From Rhynchopus sp. YZ270_cl-10 (Eukaryota; Euglenozoa; Diplonemea; Diplonemida; Diplonemidae): DNA of 64,000 bases. The notes beneath the pieces are model-generated. The model did no database searches. It had not been told where the DNA came from and saw only the letters and a program-made list of their open reading frames with translations. Location: assembly GCA_964035575.1 (NCBI GenBank), contig OZ037916.1:124001-188000 (forward strand), in the 5' to 3' direction. The position numbers were made by a program, and so were the translations under genes. Every line of letters starts with the position of its first letter. The stretch's first letter is position 1. Shown here in pieces: positions 33,391 to 45,519 of this stretch.

Positions 33391-34094
33391 TATATAGTCA
33401 CCTTTGGAAAAAAGAAAAGAAAAGAAAAGCAAAAAAGAAGGTATTTGGGAAATTTCAAAAGGGGGTATTATTTGGGCCCTTGAAGGCTCTCATGCTTAGT
33501 CTGATTAGAGAATAGCTCGTAATGTTTTGAACATTGGTTATTCATCAATCTTTTTTTGTTACACAGACACTTGAAAAATGGACCACCAAAAAAAAAAAAA
33601 AAAAAAATAAAAACTGTTATCTGAGTTTAAGCTAGTCTGATAAAGAAAGAAACGAAATCAGAAAAAGAATTTTTCGTTGATCGCACCGGATTTTTGTGGA
33701 GTGTGTAGGGACAAAATCAAAAACTTTTCTGTGAATAAGTTGTGTCGTGTTTACATCGCTCACACCAAAAAAATTCGGGCACAACTCAGATATGTTTTCA
33801 TTTCCTCCCCTACAACCTTTGCAAGGCAGTTGTCACAAAAAAAAAAAAAAAAAAAATGGCCTGAGAAGCCCCCACGAGATTGGTTCACATAATAAGACGC
33901 CATGAACGTATCCACGGGGGGGACAAAGATGCACTCTCACCTACATCTAGAAGCATGTGGAATGCTGACAAAAACACGCACACACCACCTACTTCAGACA
34001 CAACAATAAAAGAGAGGTTGAAACGGCCTAAAAACGCAGTCGTGCTTCGATGCAGCAGTAAAAGACAGTACCTCTCTCTCATCCACCCGCTACT
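33391..34094. other. Intergenic, no gene seen
   Basis: A diverged F1-like stretch near 33478-33510 (GGCTCTCATGCTTAGTC), A and T runs, then the 3' flank of the fusion gene. Nothing coding is recognised. Confidence 0.55.
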
Positions 34095-37000
34095 TCACCC
34101 CTCAATACATTGCTCATCTTTGGACCCTCTCGGCCCCATTAGGTGTGCCTCCAAGAGGGTGAGTGCAGCTTCGGAGACACGAAGTTTCTTGCGTGCTGTG
34201 GGGAGTGCTGTGGCTATGGGGATGACTTCGTGTTGTCCGTTCGCGTAGAGCGTGCATTTAGTGCCTTTGATGCTGATCCCTATGTCATCTGCCCAAAGGC
34301 AGAACCGCATGGCATCGGGGTCTGTCGCGTCGACGTCAGTTTCATTGTTCTTTGCGATCTGCTTGAACGCGGCTGGTGGCAGTGCGGTGCAGGAGAAGGT
34401 GTAGTTGGTGTGCCACTCCCCTGCGTGACGGCGGTGTTGCACATCATATAAGACATCGTCGACACGCACAATGCGCACCCCAACGTACAGTGGATTGCCA
34501 GACGCATCCTCCACAGCCGCCCCTTCCCCACACTCCACCGGCAGCTCCACAGGGCTGTAGTACGGCCTTCCGTTGCCTACATCCGCCCAGAACACCTTTC
34601 CGTCGATCTGGACCAACAGCAAACCGTGGTCATGTCCTTGCTTTCCTTCCCCCTTTCCTTGGGTGGTGAGCCCTGTTGCCATGAAGGCTTCGTATCCGAG
34701 ATGCCTAAGGCAAATGAAGAGAAGGTCGTTCATCTTGGTACAGCGTCCCCCGGTTAGGCTTAAGGGGTCTGTCTCGGGGTGAGGAAGGTTGTGGAAGGGT
34801 ACGGTCTTGAGGATGGACTGCATGAGGGCAGCGAGGTGCTTTGTAGAGGGTGCGTGGCTGTGCAGCTCGGCGTTGAGGGTGGTAAGGACTGCAGGGACTT
34901 TCCTTAAAGAGTTGCAAAGGAGGTGTTCCTGGTTGAGGCGCGGGCTAGTGGTCTTCTCCTCAAGGTACTGTCTGTTGTGTCTGTTCGGGCAGCATTGCAT
35001 CGCCTCTGTGTCGACAGTGTCAAAGGCATCGCAGAACGCCTTCTTCTTGTCAGGGTTGTTCGACAGCAGGACCACCTTCTCGAAACAGAAATTCTCCTTC
35101 AGGACCGTGCAGACGTCTGCAAAAGAGCGTTTATCCGATGGGCATCCGAGCTGCTCCAAAACACTTTCGTGGTCCAGGTGTGTCTGGTGCTCCCAGTGCT
35201 CATATTCGCGAAGTTTGTTGCGCAGGCCCAGCCCTCTCCCCTCATGCCCATAGATGTAGACCAACAGGAACGGGTCGTCCCCTGAGAAGTGCTCCATGCT
35301 GTGGAGGAAGGATCCGAGCTGGTCCCCGCAGTCGCATTTGAGTGACCCGAAGATGTCTCCTGTGACGCATTCGCTGTGGACACGTACACGGACGCGTGTA
35401 GAGGATTTGCACGCTGTGTTGTAGACAAGGTGGTAGCGCAGTGTGTCCGTGTCAACCTCCTTCTCCGCAATGGAGTGTGGGTATTGGTTGTCCTTGAGTG
35501 GTGCCTGTGTGGTCAGTCTGCTTGCTTCCACTCCGAGGGCGTGGACGGCAAGGTAGTGCGCCCTGGTCGGACAGCATGCGCAAGGTGGTGCACCGGACTT
35601 CTCGTGGAACAACACAAAGATATACCCCTGAGATACATGGAGTGGCCCCTCCGATCTGGCAAGCGCCTGCAGGGCGTGTCTCTTGGCAAAGATGGTGTCG
35701 AGGTGCAGTTCAATGAGAGTGTACGATGGTGCTGCGTTTTGAGTCTGCACAACGAGGCCTTCGGGGTACAGAGTGCAGGTCCATGGGAGTCCGTAGAGCA
35801 GAGAGGAAAAGACGTCTACAGTCGCCATTGGGTACACCAAACGGCTCTGTAGGATGGTGCGCACGCCGTCGAGGGTGCGTGTTTTCTGTGCTCGGTCGAT
35901 CACTGTTGAAGGTAAGAACAGGTAGGTGGGGAAGTCGATTGCGAAGACCCGGTCAGGCCCAGCCTTTTCGACCATCGGAATCATGTACACCCAGTCTGCG
36001 CCGATGGAGGTGAAGTAGTCGCCATCGGGGGCCATCAGATCGGCAGGACGGATCGCATCGAAGAGACGCTTCCGGAAGCACCGGGCATGTGTCCAGACGT
36101 TCCCTGCAGCACCTGGGTCAAACCGGGGATGTGTCTTTTCCACAGGGTACGGCTTGTTCCGCGGCTTGTCAGGCCGCAACATCCCACCAATCGCAACATC
36201 AAAACGCCTGTCTGCGAACGCTGCATTCCATATCTTCGCAAGCACAGACCCTTTTCCTCCTGCAGTACTGACAAGACGGTCATCCATATCGAGGGTGATG
36301 ATGATGGTGTCGGGGTTTGCGCAAACCTGAGACACACAGTGCACAAAGTTTGCGAGGTAGCCCACATTGCGGTGATGGGAAATGAAGGAGACATTCGAAC
36401 AGTTCTCTTTTGCATACTCACAGAGGGCTTCGGTATCCTGCCAGGCATCAGAGGCATCGTCAGAGATGATGACACCCACCTCAGGTAGATCCGCAGCACC
36501 GTTCTGCAGATCATCAAACAACGACCGCAAACACTGTTTCGCCCTCGCAAGCGGCACGTTGTACCCCTGGACCAACACCACCAAGGCCTCGCTTCGCTCT
36601 GCAAACCACGTCTTCGCATCCATCTTCAAATTAGGATTCCCATGCACCGTCTGCCCCTTCCACCTCGCATCCCCTGATAGCGGCAGCGACGACACTACCC
36701 TATCCGCCACGAGCATGTACTCCGTTTGGTCCTTCTTGTAATGGTTCTCTGGGTGGACGAAGAAGGGCTGCCGGTTTTCCGAGAGCTTATACCTGGAGGA
36801 GAGGACACTGGGGGTTTCAAGGAGCACCTCATCCATGATCCGGTACCAAGGACGCCGGAGGGTACCATCCTGAAGTGGACACTGCTTGGAAGGACACAAC
36901 GGGAGCATCGCCTTCAGCCGTTTGATGTAGAATGATGCAAATCGGACTTCAACACGAAACGGTATTTGATTCGGATCATGGTGCTCATACTCAACGGGAA

Positions 37001-40000
37001 CACGTGTCTCACTTCGTTCGTCATAGTAATTGCAGGTGGGCAGACCTTCCAAGGTAACACCATTCGGGTGTTGTGTGAAGTAACGAATGATGTGTGCATT
37101 GATGTCGTGGTCACTGCGGGTGCATCCATTGAGATTGATCAGGATGTCGTTGTCCGTTTGGAGGACGATATCAGCCGTGGTATGCAAGAAGTGGTGGAGT
37201 ATTGAAGCATAGGGCTGTCCCCCTGCACTGTGCGTCTTAGGAGAGGGTTTGCCGAACCATGCAAGGTTGGTCTCCAAAATGGCAGCAGGGTCTTCGCCAA
37301 ACATTTCAATCCGGGTGACCAGACCTGACGTTTCGATGTTCCGCAGCTCGACCAACAGTTTCTCCTTCATATCGCTGAATGAGTCATTACACTGTGCCCT
37401 CAGGTATGCTTCCCCTGGAGGAGGAGAAAGATCTACAAGCAATACAACCTCACAGAAGGCCGCCAGCTGTGTGAGTTTTCCTACTATCTGCCGTACGTTG
37501 CCTACAATTGTACGATGGTCTTGCGGGCAGCACTTGGCGACGAGAGCGATGGTCTCCTCCTCCCCCCCCTCCTTGACACTGCGTTCTTCCACAGAGGCTT
37601 CACCTTGCAGAAGAGATGCTTCGGTCGTAATAGGTACTGTCTGGTTTACAGCGTTCTTGAACTCATCGAACCCTGTCAACTCTGGCTCCGTTGGCTTGCG
37701 GCATGCATCTGCCAGCTCCTCTGCAGAGTACCCTGTAAAGTGCAGAGTCAGAAACGCACGTCTCCACATATCCTCTGTGTGCCCAGGTGACGCTTTTTTG
37801 ACCGACCGTCCAAAGTCTATGATGTGCAGGTCGGTGCCGCTTTGCACGACATTCTCCCGTTTGAAGTTGGTCATGACCAGGCCAGCGCGGTGCCAGCTTT
37901 GCAGCAAGGCGATCAACGCCTTCTCGGTGTCAACCCCACCACGGTATTCCCTTCCTTCAACGAAACGCCGTCTGATGTGTCCTGATCCGTCGAGACGCAG
38001 TCCAGGGAACAGCGGTGCAGCAGCCTGTATAAGCTCTTCTGTATCCTCCGAGATGAAGTCTGATGTGAACACCTTTACAGCGTCGCATCCGTCACGGTAT
38101 ACGGTACCTTCTTTCCCGGATCCGCACACCGTCCATGTGGCCGGTAGGTTCATCGGTGTGCGTGGGGTAAGCAGGTCCTGTAGAACGGTGTCCGCTGTGG
38201 TGTCTGCAAAACACCGTGCTGGTGCAAAGACATCAGTTTCCCATGCGTCTGCATCGAGAATCGCGTCTAACGTGTCTAAGCTTGGTGCTGTTGATATGCC
38301 TCGCAGGGTGTGAGCGTGCACAGTGATCCTCATCAACGAACGCCGCATCATCTGTACGCGCCGTCTGATGTGCTCTGCTGCGGACATTGTCAGATTCGCT
38401 TCTGCAGCGCAGAGTGCGCTACCAAGCATTTCCAGTAGTGCGTTTTCCCGCACCTTCTGTGGAGTTCCTGGCACATCCTCTACGTTGTCATGGATCACAC
38501 TCAATGCGACACCCACCTTGCAGATCACACCTGATCTTGCAAGGTTTTTGCACCAAAATGAGTCCGACCTACGCAACGCTGCAGGCCCCGACACTGTCTC
38601 CACATATGGGGTGTACTGTGGAATGAGAAGAACCTGAAACAGCGATCTGGGGACCAACATGCACCCACCACGCTGTGTTGTCGTCGTGAGGTTGTCGCTT
38701 ACGTCGGGGATTGCCTCTCTCGCAAGCGGGTCGCCTTTGAGGATGCGTTGCAGAAGGCCTTCGACGACATCTTCTGTACGTTTGTTGTCAGGCTGTTTAG
38801 GGTGTGTTTTGTTGTGTAGAGGTCATGGGATAGGGGGGAAAATAATGGTGGCAGTATTGTGATGGGAGCCCGTTGGAATACGCAAAATACATCAAAATAG
38901 TGTGATGTATTTTGCGTATTCCAATGGACTCCCATCACAATACTGCCACCATTAGGGGAAAACATACAATATCTGCCATGTCTGCAGCAAAGTAGCGCGG
39001 CATTTCCAGATGGTCGAACCGCGCACTGCTCAGATCGTAGTAGCAATCCCTTTCGTTGGTGTCATGGTGAGCTGCAACCTCGATACCCTCCTCTCGGCAC
39101 CTCTCTGAAGCAATAAGGTCGCACAGCTGCGTCCTCAACGACATGAACACTGTGTTCGGTGCTGTCTTGATGTCCCTCCCAATAAAAATATCTTCGCTAT
39201 CCAACATAGCCATGAGACCCCATTCGGTGGGAATCCTTTTGTCGTCATCCAAAACAACAACCGCGTCAGCATCCTCAGAGACTGCGGTTTTGTACATCAT
39301 ATGTTGCAAGACGGACCGCGAATGGGCAATGGGAAGTTGTTGGGTAGTGCACCCTCCAGGGATGTGCCGCAGTGCTGTGATGGCTTCTGGTGCGTCTGCG
39401 GTGAAGGCTTTATCAGAATCAAATCCGTTTGAAGACAGAACATCACGCAGCACAGCGTAGTCCTCCTTCGAGCTGCTATTGAAGAATACGACGACGCTGG
39501 CAGGGAGTGTGGGATGTGCCTCAGCAAAGCAGTTCACATCCTTGAGCAGCGGTGTGATCCGCTTCAGACACGACGTCACCACCCCGAAGAGCACCCTCCT
39601 CTCCACCTCATTGCCATTCGCCACAGCCATGAGTTCTTTCATACGTTGTTCTGTCTTGGCATTCATCAGAACGCCACGCTGTGATTCACATGAGGTCACC
39701 ACCTCCACCCTAGGCTTCGCAGGTTCTGCACAGTATTCAAGGATTTCACTGATTTCACAAGAGAACTTCTCCTTTGCACGGAGGAGATACTTATCTGCCT
39801 CCTCTGTTGTCATCCGCGGCCGGTGTTTGTAAAAGAATTTTTTGAGACCCTCAGCCTTTTTCGGACCGGGAGTTGAAACCCTTTCATGTGTGTCCGCTGC
39901 ATTGTGGTTCACCGTGTGGAGGTGTGTGCTCACATATGCAGTATCCACGCTCCTTTCTGGCATAGCTTCCCAGAGATCTCGAAGACGGATGCAAAGATCC

Positions 40001-41841
40001 CGGTCTGTCCCTGCGGGCAGCCCTTCATCGAACATTCCTGCCTCCACTAGAGTGCCGCATTGTACAAACAGGTTTGACCCCTGGATGCCGGGGTTGGTCG
40101 TGACGAGCTCGGACGTTGTGGGGAAGGTTGGAGGGATAGGTTCTTTGGTGGTCTTCTGTAGGGTGTGGTCGTCGGTGGTGGTGGTGGTGTGGCGGAGCAG
40201 GCCGCTGACGCACATCTCCACCTTGGTTGGCTCCTTTGCGGAGAGCAGTGCTATCAAGTTCTCTTCGACGTGGAGGTCACACCAGGTGTCGTCGTCATCG
40301 AGGATGGCGACCCAAGTGGTGTTCCCGTGGTGGTCGTGGATGTGGTTGATAGCCGTGTTCCATGGACCGGTTCCGCTGCAGCCGATTGTGCGGGTGTTGT
40401 GGAGGTGTGTGAGTTTTCCGTCGGGGGGGAGGGTTGCGTGCTTCTCTGCTTTATCGAGGACGACGAGAACCTCGGAGATGCGGTGGGACGCGGTTTGCTT
40501 GAGAACGGACTGCACAGCAGATTCAAGGAGGTCCCCTTCCCGGTCGGGCATCGTTGCAATCACGGCAACCACCTTGCAGGCAAGCACCGTCCGCACTGCC
40601 TCCATCTGCCTATGCGTGAGAAAACCCCCACCACACCCACACAACACCACCACAAAGTCTGCAGACCACCCCTTCTGCAACGCCTTGCGTACCACCTTCT
40701 GCACTTCCTCTGCAGGCATCACCCCTTCACCACACAACGAAAGACTGGGCACCACATATTTTACGATAGCACTTCGGAGCGGCATCACGCACTCCCCAAT
40801 ACGCACAGAATGCCACCAAGCACACCCATACCGCACGCAAGCAGAGTGCAAATCCTCTTCAATAAAGTCGCCCCTCACCTCCGACACCACCCTGGGGTGT
40901 TCCGCTTCCATAGACGACCACTGCTCATTCAGGCCGATGCGAAGCGCTCCTTCTGTCACACCAAACCCCAAAGCCTGGGCGCGAGCGTTATCTGCAAAGG
41001 TTTTATCAACATTCCCTTTAATTTCGCGCGGCATGGTAAAGGTTCTGATGGGACCACCAATTTGCTCGATTTCCTTTTGCACGGTGGAGAGCGGGAGCGG
41101 GTTTCCACTGCCAAGGTTGAGTACGATAGGTTGTGGTGGGATGTCCCGCTGACGCATAACCTTGGCGATGAAGGAGACGATATCGCCAACCCAGGTGAAA
41201 TCGCGACGGAGGTCTGACGTATTGTGGTACTCAAACACTGTGTTGTTGCGCACTGCTTGCATGAGAAGTGACGGAAACATATCAGGTCTACCGTACTTCC
41301 CGTACACAGAGAAGAGACGGAGGATGTACCCCGCGAAGCCTGACTCCTTCAGAAGCGTCTCACACCGAAGCTTGGAGGTTGCGTAGTTGCAGAGTGGGTG
41401 TGGTGTTGTCTCCTCATTCCACGGCGAGGGGCTGTCCCCATAGACGGTGGAGGAAGACGTGAAGATGACACGGCTGGTCCCCTTGAGTCCCGCCGCTTTG
41501 AGCATGCCTAGCATTTCCTGCATCAGGTCGTCGTTGTTTGTGTGGCAGCGGAGCGGGTTTTCGTTGCAGACCCGAACGTTTGGGAGTCCCGCAAGGTGTA
41601 TGACCCAGTCAGGTTTGACCTCGCGTACAGTGCGCTCCGCTGCAGGCAGCGTGCGGAAGGTGCTGACCCCGTCCATCTGCTCCCATTGTTGCATCGTACG
41701 GTGCTTCGCGGGGCAGTCTGCGCCGTAGACGTCCTTGCAGTGGTCGACTATGATGAATTGAGTCAACCGTTTCTCGGAGAGAAGATACTCCATCAGGTTG
41801 CGCCCGATGAAGCCAGCACCGCCCACGATGAACACCGACAT
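34095..41841 (-). CDS. Fusion enzyme, 2523 aa, two exons: epimerase, glycosyltransferases, kinase-like, GTP cyclohydrolase II and N-acetyltransferase-like
   Basis: Exons 41841-38968 and 38792-34095 join in phase 0 (donor GTATGT, acceptor CTAAACAG). Domains in order: NAD-dependent epimerase/dehydratase (1-320; GGAGFIG, YATSK); GT2-type glycosyltransferase (about 435-640; LDDDDTW); a second one (about 740-1045; LDDDKR, then RGGCMLVP and RRSDSFW beyond the splice junction); kinase-like (about 1160-1330; GSGKEGTVY, AVKVF, IDFGRS); glycosyltransferase-like (about 1370-1640; TDND); GT2 (about 1690-1920; LDMDD); GTP cyclohydrolase II (about 2050-2240; HSECVTGDIFGSLKCDCGDQ with the three zinc Cys, GHEGRGLGLRNKL); arylamine N-acetyltransferase-like (about 2250-2515; triad Cys2309, His2347, Asp2362). 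The start at MSVFIVGGAGFIG was chosen because epimerase glycine loops lie at the N-terminus. It probably makes or decorates a sugar/pyrimidine-derived compound. Without splicing, two separate proteins would result. Confidence 0.8.
38793..38967 (-). other. Predicted intron of the fusion gene
   Basis: The 175-nt intron starts GTATGT, as in two of the three uS11 introns, and ends CTAAACAG, as in the hydroxylase intron. Removing it restores one frame and one continuous glycosyltransferase domain. Most of its length (112 bp) is the fold-back element. Confidence 0.7.
38843..38954. mobile_element. 112-bp MITE inside the fusion-gene intron
   Basis: Arms of about 52 bp, TAATGGTGGCAGTATTGTG and CACAATACTGCCACCATTA at the ends, pair with two mismatches around an 8-bp loop. 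Terminal TA on each side fits a Tc1/mariner-type TA target duplication. It introduces stops, so read-through would truncate the first half at 38935. Confidence 0.85.
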
Positions 41842-42184
41842 CGTGATTACGAGGGAAGAGAGAGAACAACAGAATAGTTTTCTTTTTTTCCTTCTTTTTT
41901 TTAGGTCAAATCTGTGGGAAGCGAGAGTGGTAGGGAGAGGATGGATGAGGTGTGGAGCGAATAAAGGAAGTATCAAAACCATAGGGAAGGAGGGGTGGGG
42001 GGAGAGGAGAATGAAGGGGGGTGAGATTCGCCATCTTGAAAAGGGAAAAAGGTTAGTTGAGAGATAGATGATGAGCCTCTCTGTGCGTAAGTCACCTAGA
42101 GAACCTGGGGAGAATTTCATAATAAAACGTTAATAACTGAGACACCCTTTAGCGCCACCCATCTACCCCGTTCCCCCCTGAAAA
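41842..42184. other. Intergenic leader of the fusion gene
   Basis: The pyrimidine-rich leader on the minus strand lies next to the start codon. A diverged F1 hairpin lies at about 42060-42100 (GATGAGCCTCTCTGTGCGTAAGTCACCT). Nothing coding. Confidence 0.55.
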
Positions 42185-42946
42185 TCACCGTGGAAACGGG
42201 ACGCCTTCTCGGAACAACACTGCGTCCCTGCGGATGGCGGTGCGCTCGGTTCGCTCTTCTTTGCAGACCCCCGCACGCGAGCAGGACTCAGCCAGCACGA
42301 CATCTGGTGCACCATTTGCACTGTCCCCTTCTCTGCCACCCTCCGCTTCTCCCCTAGCCGCTTCCTCTACTTCTGCGCAGACGGTAACGTTGAGGAGCGA
42401 GGCGATCTGACCACGCTGGGTCATTGCGGTGTTGAGATCTGCCCGCAGCGCGTCGAAGACGTCCATATTGATGAGAAGACAGGCACGGGTTAGACGGAGA
42501 CGTGCCACCCGCTCCACACCACGGAGCTGTACAAGACGGTCTGCTGCTGTGCGCAGGGTGCACAGAGCGGAGCGTGCTGTGCCTTCGGATGCACTGTGTT
42601 CACTTCGTACAAGCGTTTCAAAACAAAGGAAGAACGAAGTCACCATGGCGTCACGTCTCGCTGTCTCTTCCAAACGCAGCTCAGAGGCACCCAGTTGCGC
42701 GCATTCACAAAGCTCCTCTGTTAGAACGACAAGGCGTGTTGCGCAGTGCTGTCTGACGGCAGTGGCGGCACGTTCTTCCTGTTCCGTGTCTTCGATGGCA
42801 CCTTGGGCGAGTTCGCAGGCACTCAATAATGTTGCTCGCATGTCGGCAGGGGGCAGACTGTCGGCAGCCCATACCTCAACATTGCAGCCAAGACTGCGCA
42901 TCATGTGAAGACGAGCGCACGTCGCGTGGCTCATAGTGTCCATCAT
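42185..42946 (-). CDS. Unrecognised protein, 253 aa
   Basis: The frame continues upstream, but the start MMDTMSHATCARLHMM at 42946 is taken because the upstream part is dispersed-repeat sequence. The protein is rich in Ala, Arg, Glu and Cys with long amphipathic helices (about 30-190), probably a helical bundle or coiled coil. No family or catalytic motif is recognised. The C-terminal 50 residues are acidic then basic, ending in RREGVPFPR-type sequence (LFREGVPFPR). A 0.9-kb upstream repeat begins 225 bp before the start codon. Confidence 0.7.
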   Translation of the reverse strand: MMDTMSHATCARLHMMRSLGCNVEVWAADSLPPADMRATLLSACELAQGAIEDTEQEERAATAVRQHCATRLVVLTEELCECAQLGASELRLEETARRDAMVTSFFLCFETLVRSEHSASEGTARSALCTLRTAADRLVQLRGVERVARLRLTRACLLINMDVFDALRADLNTAMTQRGQIASLLNVTVCAEVEEAARGEAEGGREGDSANGAPDVVLAESCSRAGVCKEERTERTAIRRDAVLFREGVPFPR

Positions 42947-43170
42947 TGTGAGAGAAAAGGTTTGGTGGGAGATGGTCCGTCTTAGTGTAGTCGCCTTAAA
43001 GAAGGAAGTGTGCAAGTCGCGCAAAACCGTGTAAAGAAAGAGAAGTTGAAAGTGCAAATGTCTCACTGTACACTGTACGCAGGGCACTGGAAAGAAAGAA
43101 AGGGTTTTGGTTTTACTAAAGGAAACATTTGGTACAAGAGTAAGGTTGTTAAAATGGTCTATTGGGTCGG

Positions 43171-44580
43171 GTGTCTAAGGCATGGGATATGCTCGCAGTT
43201 GTGGCACAGCAGAATGAGGGGTTGTGGTATCTTGGTTCTTGGGAGTATCCCGTGAGTTTACTTGTTGAACACACGGGGCTGATAAGTCCTTGTTGTTGTG
43301 GGTTGTGGGAAATAACAGAAGAAAAGACTCAGCGTTGGTAGAGTGAAGTGTGTTGTGATCAATCAAGAGAACGCAAAAAAACGCGTCCCACTCAGCGTGG
43401 TGCATGGTCCATAAAGACGAATCTCATCATGTGCGTGTGGATGTGTCCGGCAGGAAAAGAGGGGAACAGTATCTCGAGTGGTTTGGGTGTGCGTTGATGC
43501 CATGACCGGCAAAGACGCGACCGTTAAACCCCCTTCAGCAGAACAGCGAGGAAAGGCAACCTTCTTGTGTGTCAGGGGTGTTTGAAAATTGGAAAGTTGT
43601 TATCTGGTCATGGAAAATGTCAGAAGCAAGACTGGCGTGTCATGTTGTTGTGTTGTCATCATCCGCAGGGGAGAAGGTTGTTGGAACAAAAAGATGGCAT
43701 CTCGCAAACCCTCCAACTCCTTTCCTAGCACAGGCAGCAATGGACAGGTGTTAATGAGCTGCTCGTAAGCGTGTTGTGTTTGGGGTTGTCGTTTTGCAGT
43801 CAGACGAGCGTTTTTCCTCAAAGACAGGGAGACGACATGACCCCAGGGCAACAGTGGCCACCAGGTAGCGTCGCCCTCCGTAGGGATATCACTTTGGTCA
43901 TCATGTGCAAAGCATGTGGCTGTGCAGTGCGGTCTCTTGGAACGTTTGAACAGGAGTCACAGCAGTAACAAGGCTGCGTCCATGCCTGACGCACCCTCTT
44001 GTGGATGTCGTTTTGTGTTGTGATCTCGCACTCCCTGTGACACACAAACCCACTGGATGAGGGCCTGTGTGTCTAAGGCATGGGATATGCTCGCAGTTGT
44101 GGCACAGCAGAATGAGGGGTTGCGGTATCTTGGTTCTTGGGAGTATCCCGTGAGTTTACTTGTTGAACACACGGGGCTGATAAGTCCTTGTTGTTGTGGG
44201 TTGTGAGAAATAACAGAAGAAAAGACTCAGCGTTGGTAGAGTGAAGTGTGTTGTGATCAATCAAGAGAACGCAAAAAAACGCGTCCCACTCAGCGTGGTG
44301 CATGGTCCATAAAGACGAATCTCATCATGTGCGTGTGGATGTGTCCGGCAGGAAAAGAGGGGAACAGTATCTCGAATGGTTGCGAGTCAGGGGTGTTTGA
44401 AAATTGGAAAATTGTTATCTGGTCATGGAAAATGTCAGAAGCAAGACTGGCGTGTCATGTTGTTGTGTTGTCATCATCCGCAGGGGAGAAGGTTGTTGGA
44501 ACAAAAAGATGGCATCTCGCAAACCCTCCAACTCCTTTCCTAGCACAGGCAGCAATGGACAGGTGTTAATGAGCTGCTCC
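43171..44580 (+). repeat. 0.9-kb upstream mosaic repeat, copy 2 (C-D-A-B-C-D-A tandem)
   Basis: Order: partial C (43171-43433), D, A (43571-43765), B, shortened linker, C (to 44331), truncated D, A (44385-44580). It shows the unit is tandem in nature. The second module A ends exactly at GAGCTGCTC before unrelated sequence. Confidence 0.9.
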
Positions 44581-44705
44581 TGAATAAAATCGCAGCAGTT
44601 AATTTATGAACAAATAGGGAGGGAGGGGTTTTACATGCATTATTCGTTTTGTGACGTGAAGGCATGGGAAGCCGGTGACGGGCCTGCGAGAGCAGCAAAG
44701 CAAGA

Positions 44706-44744
44706 AAAGTTTATGAGATGAACTTAAGCCTCTCGTCACCTACC
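44706..44744 (+). repeat. F1 hairpin repeat, right arm shortened
   Basis: GTTTATGAGATGAACTTAAG, CCTCTCGTCACCTACC; the GCTTAG arm is missing. Confidence 0.55.
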
Positions 44745-44865
44745 CCTAAGAAAGAGAATACTAGAATGCAGAACACTGCATTGTGAAGAGGATTTTGATA
44801 AATAAATAAAATCTTGAAAGAAAGATGGAGTTATCCACCAGCATTTCTCCTCTTATGCGTTTTTT

Positions 44866-44914
44866 TGATAATATGTTGGTTTAGTGTAGCTGCTATATGG
44901 ACAGTCTTCACTGG
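44866..44914 (+). repeat. F2 hairpin repeat
   Basis: GATAATATGTTGGTTTAGTG, inner CTG/CAG, ending GTCTTCACTGG. Confidence 0.6.
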
Positions 44915-45307
44915 TTTTTTGTTTTCTTTCTGTCGTTTCTTTTTGTGGGAGGAAGTGTCAAAAAGAGTAGCTCTCTTATAAAAATAAACACACACAAAAA
45001 AAAAATCCGCTAAAAGATACTCTTAAATCGCAAGCCTCACTACACACAGTCAGTGAAGCCAACGATTGCTGTTGTTTTTGAATGAATTTAAGGAAAACTT
45101 GAAAAGACCTATGTCTCTCGTGAAGTCGGCAATTCACCTCTAAGCTGACACAGACAAATTGAAAAAAAAAAATACTAATTGATGGGATAATAGAAAAGGA
45201 AGAAGGATAATAAATTCCAGAAATGTGTCTTGGAGCTTATTACCTTAAAAAACGGATCATACTGGGTTCACAACATATTGAAGACTCGACCCCCTCACCC
45301 TACAGTT

Positions 45308-45476
45308 GGGTACACACGGGACCTCGTGACAAGTGACAAGTGAAACACATGTCATAAATATGACAACTGAAGTGACAAGTGATCTACTTGTCATTTTACC
45401 TACTTCACCTACATTAATATGTCACGTTTTTCACTTATTTTCACTTGGCATTTGTCGCTGGGTCCCGTTGTGTGGG
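45308..45476. mobile_element. MITE with GGGTACACACGGGACC-type ends
   Basis: Left end GGGTACACACGGGACC; right end inverted GGTCCCGTTGTGTGGG. GTGACAAGTG-type subrepeats occur in both arms. About 170 bp; superfamily undetermined. Confidence 0.65.
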
Positions 45477-45519
45477 AGTATTTTGTTTCGCTCGTTTTTT
45501 TTATTATTTTGTAGTACAG

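Noticed and set aside
41842-42120. Longer N-terminus of the fusion enzyme from an upstream ATG at 42120
   Set aside because: This part is T/C-rich leader and F1 repeat sequence; the epimerase glycine loop lies at residue 6 from the chosen start.
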